Of a DNA stretch of 9,942 nt, positions 5,627 to 9,942 are shown piece after piece. Position 1 is the stretch's first letter, and every line of letters begins with the position of its first letter. Under the pieces are notes generated by a model. It did no database searches. It was not told where the DNA came from and saw nothing but the letters and a program-made list of their open reading frames with translations. The translations under genes and the position numbers were made by a program. Origin of the DNA: RGIG3009 sp045541495 (GTDB lineage Bacteria > Bacillota > Clostridia > Oscillospirales > Acutalibacteraceae); the NCBI GenBank assembly GCA_045541495.1, contig JAZQJE010000020.1, forward strand, positions 1-9,942, in the 5' to 3' direction.

Positions 5627-6531
5627 AAGTCCTGTCTGCACTGATAAAGCGAAATATCCACTTATTTTTCAAAGACAAGGGGATGTTTTTTACTTCGTTG
5701 ATAACACCTGCGATTTTATTGGTTTTGTATGTCAGTTTTCTCGGCAATGTTTATCGGGACAGTTTTACCGCCAATTTGCCGTCGACCTTTTCTCTTTCGG
5801 AACAGTTGATCGAGGGATTGGTGGGCGGTCAGTTGATCTCATCCATTTTAGCGGTTTCCTGTGTCACGGTGGCGTTTTGTTCAAACTTCCTCATGGTGCA
5901 GGATAAAGTGAACGGCAGTCGAAAAGATTTGACGATCTCACCCGTCAGTTCGTCTACACTGTCCCTTGGTTATTATTTTGCAACGTTGATCTCCACCTTG
6001 CTCATTTGTTTCGCGGCGGCGGCCGTCTGCCTTGTATATGTGGCACTGGTAGGGTGGTACATGACCGTAATGGATGTGTTACTCTTGCTACTTGATATTG
6101 TGTTGCTGGTATTGTTCGGTACGGCACTGTCTTCCATAATCAATCTTTTTTTGTCCTCACAAGGACAAATTTCAGCGGTGGGCACTATTATCAGTTCGGG
6201 TTATGGATTTATCTGTGGTGCGTATATGCCTATTTCTTCTTTTGGTGAGGGATTGCAAATGGTTATTTCCTTTTTGCCGGGAACATACGGAACAGCCCTT
6301 GTGCGCAACCACGCCATGCAAGGGGTGTTGAGCGAAATGGAACGGCAGGGAATACCTGCAGAAGTGATGACTTCTTTAAAAGACGCGCTGGATTGCCGTT
6401 TGTATTTCTTCGACAACGAGGTAAGTATCCCCATGATGTATGGCTTTTTAGGCGTGACGATCGTTGCCTTGATAGTGATTTATATTGCTCTCCATGTATA
6501 TCGCCAAAGAACTTGCAAAAAGCGGTGCTGA
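5623..6531 (+). CDS. ABC-2 type transporter permease
   Basis: The membrane subunit partnering the upstream ATPase, 302 residues. I count six hydrophobic segments, near 22-41, 68-90, 115-141, 150-175, 183-205 and 273-293, the layout of ABC-2 permeases such as DrrB. A larger loop (about 206-270), probably extracellular, lies before the last helix. The amphipathic N-terminus LIKRNIHLFFKDKG (7-20) is typical of the family, where it packs against the ATPase. The start codon overlaps the ATPase stop by 4 nt. The last codons (C-K-K-R-C) form the left arm of the terminator. A homodimer of this protein with two ATPases would make the exporter; substrate unknown. Confidence 0.92.
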   Translation: MKVLSALIKRNIHLFFKDKGMFFTSLITPAILLVLYVSFLGNVYRDSFTANLPSTFSLSEQLIEGLVGGQLISSILAVSCVTVAFCSNFLMVQDKVNGSRKDLTISPVSSSTLSLGYYFATLISTLLICFAAAAVCLVYVALVGWYMTVMDVLLLLLDIVLLVLFGTALSSIINLFLSSQGQISAVGTIISSGYGFICGAYMPISSFGEGLQMVISFLPGTYGTALVRNHAMQGVLSEMERQGIPAEVMTSLKDALDCRLYFFDNEVSIPMMYGFLGVTIVALIVIYIALHVYRQRTCKKRC

Positions 6532-6544
6532 AGCACCGCTTTTT
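6517..6544 (+). terminator. Rho-independent terminator ending the SPFH-ABC unit
   Basis: A perfect 12-bp stem (6517-6528 with 6533-6544, core AGCGGTGC/GCACCGCT) has the loop TGAA, and its 3' arm ends in five T. The 5' arm is coding sequence, and the permease TGA stop (6529-6531) forms the loop. The next -35 begins 4 nt later. Confidence 0.92.
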
Positions 6545-6547
6545 GTC

Positions 6548-6576
6548 TTGATAAATAGGAGAAAATCCGTTATAAT
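6548..6576 (+). promoter_or_regulatory. Promoter of the phosphohexomutase-prmA-rsmE operon
   Basis: TTGATA (6548-6553) and a perfect TATAAT (6571-6576) are separated by 17 bp. The start would be near 6583, with a short leader of about 25 nt. Confidence 0.88.
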
Positions 6577-6594
6577 GAGGCAGAAGATATGGCA

Positions 6595-6601
6595 AAGGGG
6601 A
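6595..6601 (+). promoter_or_regulatory. Ribosome binding site deciding the mutase start
   Basis: AAGGGGA lies 7 nt before the ATG at 6609 but only 1 nt before the in-frame ATG at 6603. The spacing favours the second ATG. Confidence 0.65.
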
Positions 6602-6608
6602 AATGGAT

Positions 6609-8102
6609 ATGTTAAACGAATTTTGGAAGCAGTTTAAAAGCGGCACCGATGTGCGTGCCGTTGCCATGGACGGCATAGAAGGAGAACCGCTCGCCTTGTC
6701 GGATGATGTGGTGAGAGGCATCGTAGGTGCTTTTGCTTGTTGGCTTTCGAAAAAAAGCGGCAAACCCTGCCATGCCTTAACGATCTCTCTCGGTCGAGAT
6801 AGCCGCTTGTCCGGCCCCCGAATTCGCGATGCAGCGGCGGCGATCTTGTCTGCCGCCGGTGTAACCGTACTGGATTGCGGATTGGCTTCCACCCCCGCCA
6901 TGTTTATGACAACGGTAGATCTGGCCTGTGACGCTGCCATCCAGATCACCGCCAGCCACCATCCATGGAATCGCAACGGCCTAAAATTTTTCTTACCCAG
7001 CGGTGGTGTGGAAAGCAACGATATTGCGGAGATCTTGGAACTGGCCCAAAACGGTGCAACAGCTCCTGCCGCCGACGGAACGGTCACTGCCACCGATTAT
7101 ATGCAACAATATGCGGCCCGTTTGCGGGAACTCATCGTGCGAGAAACCGGCGGAGATGCCAAACCCTTAACGGGTCTTCACATTGTCGTGGATGCCGGTA
7201 ACGGCGCCGGTGGCTTTTATGCGGGGGACGTGTTGGCCCCTCTCGGTGCCGATGTGAGCGGCAGTCAATTCTTGGATCCCGACGGACGGTTTCCCAATCA
7301 TATTCCCAACCCCGAAAATCCCGCCGCTATGGAATCGGTTTGCCATGCCGTGCTGATGACCAAAGCCGATCTGGGCGTTATCTTTGATACCGACGTCGAT
7401 CGTGCCGGTTGTGTGGATGCGGATGGTCGTGAGATCAACCGTAATCGTCTGATTGCCTTAGCAGCCGCTATTGCTTTAGAGGGGAATGACGGCGGCACCA
7501 TCGTTACCGATTCCATTACGTCCACGGGCCTGAAATACTTTATAGAAACCGTACTGGGCGGCGTTCACTGCCGTTTTAAACGGGGCTATAAAAATGTTAT
7601 CAACGAATCGTTACGTCTGAACGCGGCCGGTGTTAATTCACCCCTTGCCATTGAAACTTCCGGTCACGCGGCACTCAGAGAAAACTACTTTTTGGACGAC
7701 GGTGCCTATTTGGTGACGAAGATCATCATCAAAGCCGTCAATCTTCGCAAAGAGGGCAAAGGTTTATCCGATCTGATCGCCGCTTTGCCTGAACCGATGG
7801 AAAGTATCGAACAGCGGTATACCATCACCGTGCCGCACTTCCGTGTGTACGGCGAACGCGTGTTGGATGATCTGGAAGCCTATGCCCGCGAACAAGGCTG
7901 GGATGTAGCGGACGACAGCCAAGAAGGTGTTCGGGTATCGTTCGATAAGGAACACGGCGACGGGTGGTTCTTGTTGCGCCTGAGCGTGCACGACCCCGTT
8001 ATGCCCCTGAACGTGGAAAGCAACGAAAAAGGCGGTTGTGACGTTATTTTACAACAATTAATGCCCTTCCTGAAACGCTACACGGACTTGCAACGAAAAT
8101 AA
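6609..8102 (+). CDS. Phosphohexomutase (phosphomannomutase/phosphoglucomutase family)
   Basis: A cytoplasmic alpha-D-phosphohexomutase of 497 residues that interconverts hexose 1- and 6-phosphates, feeding nucleotide-sugar and wall-polysaccharide synthesis. Motifs appear in the family's order. The phosphoserine loop is TASHHP (114-119), Ser116 being the phosphorylated residue. The Mg2+ loop is DTDVDR (260-265). The sugar-binding loop is ETSGH (349-353), and a C-terminal phosphate-binding domain follows (about 410-490). GRDSRLSGP (62-70) and VVDAGNGAGG (193-202) are further family blocks. The Mg2+ loop reads DTDVDR rather than the commonest DGDxDR, and the serine loop has His where Asn is usual (TASHNP). 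Glucose versus mannose preference cannot be decided. The start is chosen from ribosome-site spacing; starting at 6603 would add two residues. It is first in an operon, with prmA starting 13 nt after its stop. Confidence 0.92.
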   Translation: MLNEFWKQFKSGTDVRAVAMDGIEGEPLALSDDVVRGIVGAFACWLSKKSGKPCHALTISLGRDSRLSGPRIRDAAAAILSAAGVTVLDCGLASTPAMFMTTVDLACDAAIQITASHHPWNRNGLKFFLPSGGVESNDIAEILELAQNGATAPAADGTVTATDYMQQYAARLRELIVRETGGDAKPLTGLHIVVDAGNGAGGFYAGDVLAPLGADVSGSQFLDPDGRFPNHIPNPENPAAMESVCHAVLMTKADLGVIFDTDVDRAGCVDADGREINRNRLIALAAAIALEGNDGGTIVTDSITSTGLKYFIETVLGGVHCRFKRGYKNVINESLRLNAAGVNSPLAIETSGHAALRENYFLDDGAYLVTKIIIKAVNLRKEGKGLSDLIAALPEPMESIEQRYTITVPHFRVYGERVLDDLEAYAREQGWDVADDSQEGVRVSFDKEHGDGWFLLRLSVHDPVMPLNVESNEKGGCDVILQQLMPFLKRYTDLQRK

Positions 8103-8115
8103 AGGAGAAACCGTT

Positions 8116-9039
8116 ATGGATTGGACCGAAGTGCGTATCCGTATTGCCACAGCGGATACCGACCGCGCCGCCGCCATTGCCAATATGGTGGTACCGTACG
8201 GCATTTATATTGAGGATTACAGCGACTTGGAACAAGGCGCCCGCGAGATTGCCCATATCGACCTGATCGATGAAGAATTGTTAGAGCGGGATCGCACCAG
8301 TTCTTGTATTCATGTGTACATCAGCCCCGAAGAAAATCCGCGAGAAGCCGTGTTGTTTTTGCAAGAACGCTTTTCCGCTGAGGGCATTGCCGCCGAGGTA
8401 ATGACCGATATCGTATGCGAACAAGATTGGGCCAGCAACTGGAAAAAATATTTCAAACCGTTGCTCGTAGGTAAAAAACTGCTCATTCGTCCCACCTGGG
8501 AAGAAATCGATGACCCCGATGGCCGGGCTGTATTGTCCATTGATCCCGGTATGGCGTTTGGTACGGGTGGTCACGATACCACCCGCATGGTGCTGGAAGC
8601 CATTGAAGAAATCGTTACCCCCGAAACAGAAATGTTGGACGTAGGATGTGGTAGCGGCATTTTATCCATCGCCTCGTTGTTGTTGGGCGCGCGGTCTGCC
8701 GTCGGAGTAGATATCGATGCACTGGCCGTGAAAATGGCTGTGGAAAACGGTGCTGTCAACGGTTATACACCCCCCCGTTACGTGATGAGGCAGGGTGATC
8801 TGGTGCAACAGATCTACGGCCAATTTGATTTGGTGGTTGCCAACATCGTAGCAGACGCCATCATCTTGTTATCCAAAAATATTCCGGCTTTTCTCAAACC
8901 CGACGGTACTTATATCGTATCCGGCATTATCGATACCCGTGAGGAAGAGGTAGTCAAAGCATTGACCGATTGTGGCTTCGCGATCCGTCAACGTCGTGAA
9001 CACGGCGGATGGATATGCTTTGTCTGCGGAAAGGATTGA
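8116..9039 (+). CDS. prmA: Ribosomal protein L11 methyltransferase
   Basis: A SAM-dependent enzyme that trimethylates lysines and the N-terminus of ribosomal protein L11. At 307 residues it is of normal length. The N-terminal substrate-recognition domain (about 1-100) leads to the family block DWASNWKKYFKP (104-115). The signature DPGMAFGTGGHDTT is at 143-156. The SAM-binding motif I is LDVGCGSGILSIA (174-186), followed by the acidic end of strand 2, GVDIDALAV (197-205). The active-site motif is VANIVADAII (241-250). AAAGGAGA (8101-8108) is ideally spaced and overlaps the upstream stop. The prmA-rsmE pair is a widely conserved gene order in Firmicutes, which supports both calls; here the usual dnaJ-side neighbour is replaced by a sugar mutase. 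Confidence 0.96.
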   Translation: MDWTEVRIRIATADTDRAAAIANMVVPYGIYIEDYSDLEQGAREIAHIDLIDEELLERDRTSSCIHVYISPEENPREAVLFLQERFSAEGIAAEVMTDIVCEQDWASNWKKYFKPLLVGKKLLIRPTWEEIDDPDGRAVLSIDPGMAFGTGGHDTTRMVLEAIEEIVTPETEMLDVGCGSGILSIASLLLGARSAVGVDIDALAVKMAVENGAVNGYTPPRYVMRQGDLVQQIYGQFDLVVANIVADAIILLSKNIPAFLKPDGTYIVSGIIDTREEEVVKALTDCGFAIRQRREHGGWICFVCGKD

Positions 9040-9042
9040 GCC

Positions 9043-9765
9043 ATGCCCCGGTTTTTTATTGATCCTGTAAACGGCGGTACTGCTGTCGTGACAGGAGCGG
9101 ATGCCCACCATATTTCCCGTGTGTTGCGTATGCGGGTGGGCGAATCTCTCACGTTATGTGATGGTACGGGTACGGATTATGATTGCGAGATCGAAACGGT
9201 GACCGCTGAAGCAATACAGTTACGGATCTTGAACAGACAATCGTCCGTAGCTGAACCGCACACGGCTGTTACCATATATCAAGGGTTGCCGAAAAGTGAA
9301 AAGATGGATCTTATCGTTCAAAAAGCGGTGGAGATCGGCGCAACCCGCATCGTACCCGTTGCCATGGCGCGCAGTATTGTCCGTCTAAAAGGCGACGAAG
9401 GCACTAAAAAAAAGGTCCGTTGGCAAAAGATCGCCGCCGAAGCCGCCGGCCAAAGCGGACGAGGAAGAATTCCCACCGTGGAAGTGCCCATCACTTTCGC
9501 TCAGGCAGTAGCAGCCATGAGCAAGGAAACAGCCATCGCCTTTTACGAGGGTGGAGGTGTCCCCCTGGATACACTGATTGGAAGCGACACAAAGGCCGTT
9601 TCTTTTATAGTCGGTCCCGAAGGCGGTTTTGAACCGACGGAGATCCAACAATTACAAGCGGCAGGCGTACGGGTAGCCACTTTGGGTAAACGCATTTTGC
9701 GATGTGAGACCGCGCCGTTGGTGGCGTTATCGGTCATTATGCAGTTGACCGGCAATATGGAATAA
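9043..9765 (+). CDS. rsmE: 16S rRNA (uracil1498-N3)-methyltransferase
   Basis: A SPOUT-class SAM-dependent enzyme that methylates N3 of U1498 in 16S rRNA, acting on the assembled 30S subunit. It has 240 residues, full length for the family. The N-terminal PUA-like RNA-binding domain (1-70) includes HHISRVLRMRVGE (22-34). The trefoil-knot domain has LPKSEKMDLIVQKAVEIGA (82-100), AAEAAGQSGR (131-140), GPEGGFEPTE (191-200) and LGKRILRCETAPL (214-226), the cofactor-binding knot. GGAAAGGA (9028-9035) is the ribosome site. It starts 3 nt after the prmA stop, so the two are probably translationally coupled. No intrinsic terminator is visible after its stop; the next gene's promoter begins 8 nt downstream. 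Confidence 0.96.
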   Translation: MPRFFIDPVNGGTAVVTGADAHHISRVLRMRVGESLTLCDGTGTDYDCEIETVTAEAIQLRILNRQSSVAEPHTAVTIYQGLPKSEKMDLIVQKAVEIGATRIVPVAMARSIVRLKGDEGTKKKVRWQKIAAEAAGQSGRGRIPTVEVPITFAQAVAAMSKETAIAFYEGGGVPLDTLIGSDTKAVSFIVGPEGGFEPTEIQQLQAAGVRVATLGKRILRCETAPLVALSVIMQLTGNME

Positions 9766-9773
9766 AGATTCAC

Positions 9774-9802
9774 TTGAAAATTCAGGGGAATACCGCTATA
9801 AT
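9774..9802 (+). promoter_or_regulatory. Promoter of the DUF1858 gene
   Basis: TTGAAA (9774-9779) and a perfect TATAAT (9797-9802) with 17-bp spacing. The start would be near 9809, giving a leader of about 33 nt. Because no terminator precedes it, the gene may also receive read-through from the rsmE operon. Confidence 0.85.
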
Positions 9803-9841
9803 AATGAGGAAGACTGTAAACATAGAAAGGATGATAGCATT

Positions 9842-9942
9842 ATGACGATTACCAAAGAAACCTTGATCGGTGATATTCTGGATATGGACCGTTCCACCGC
9901 TCCGTATTTCTTGGAAATGGGGATGCACTGCTTGGGTTGCCC
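9842..9942 (+). CDS. DUF1858 domain protein (5' fragment, cut by window end)
   Basis: Only the first 33 codons are visible, with no stop before the window edge. The product begins MTITKETLIGDILDM and reaches FLEMGMHCLGCP. This matches the start of DUF1858, a small domain of about 60 residues found alone in Clostridia or at the N-terminus of ScdA/RIC-type iron-sulfur repair proteins and other redox proteins. The CLGC pair is the domain's conserved di-cysteine. AGAAAGGA (9824-9831) lies 10 nt upstream and a promoter is present. Whether this is the short stand-alone form or a longer fusion cannot be told from the fragment. A redox or metal role is suggested by the cysteines but not shown. Confidence 0.82.
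   Translation, partial: MTITKETLIGDILDMDRSTAPYFLEMGMHCLGC

Noticed and set aside
6263..7093. Minus-strand open frame of 276 codons
   Set aside because: It is antisense across the permease end, a terminator, a promoter and the mutase start, all of which are well supported. Its composition is that of a shadow frame.
1..9942. Mobile elements, prophage, CRISPR array or recombination sites
   Set aside because: I found no transposase or integrase, no terminal inverted repeats and no regularly spaced repeats. No direct repeat of the tRNA 3' end was noticed, so the tRNA does not appear to be an integration scar within this window.

Overview
The window looks like a chromosomal segment of a Gram-positive, Clostridia-type bacterium, most likely from the Ruminococcaceae/Oscillospiraceae (order Eubacteriales). 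That placement is inferred from a DUF348/3D-domain wall protein carrying the AVNPKVIPYG signature, a DUF1858 protein at the right edge, strong purine-rich ribosome binding sites, and sigma-A promoters that nearly all have 17-bp spacers. The DNA is densely packed, with moderate GC. I see no insertion sequence, prophage gene, CRISPR array or rRNA.

Left edge (1-330): a single tRNA-Tyr(GTA) on the minus strand with its own near-consensus promoter and a strong terminator. A short divergent spacer separates it from asnB.

Left-centre (331-3444): asnB (glutamine-hydrolysing asparagine synthetase) is a single-gene unit with an extended -10 promoter and a 16-bp terminator. A gene-free stretch of about 365 bp follows, holding two Spo0A-box-like motifs, a consensus promoter and a structured leader. 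It leads to an exported or membrane-anchored DUF348-3D cell-wall protein, whose terminator hairpin contains its own stop codon.

Centre (3446-6544): a four-gene unit encoding a two-TM SPFH/band-7 membrane protein, an Arc-like ribbon-helix-helix (RHH) protein, an ABC ATPase and an ABC-2 permease. The promoter lies under a perfect 9-1-9 palindrome, TGATATCAT-A-ATGATATCA, made of two 8-bp palindromes one helical turn apart. This is the most interesting part of the window. It looks like an autoregulated membrane/export module in which the RHH protein could repress the whole unit through the tandem operator. A terminator closes the unit, again with the stop codon in its loop.

Right (6548-9765): a consensus promoter drives a phosphohexomutase (phosphomannomutase/phosphoglucomutase family), prmA (L11 methyltransferase) and rsmE (16S rRNA m3U1498 methyltransferase) as one tight operon. 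Sugar-phosphate metabolism and translation-apparatus methylation are thus co-transcribed.

Right edge (9774-9942): another promoter and the first 33 codons of a DUF1858 protein, cut off by the window end.
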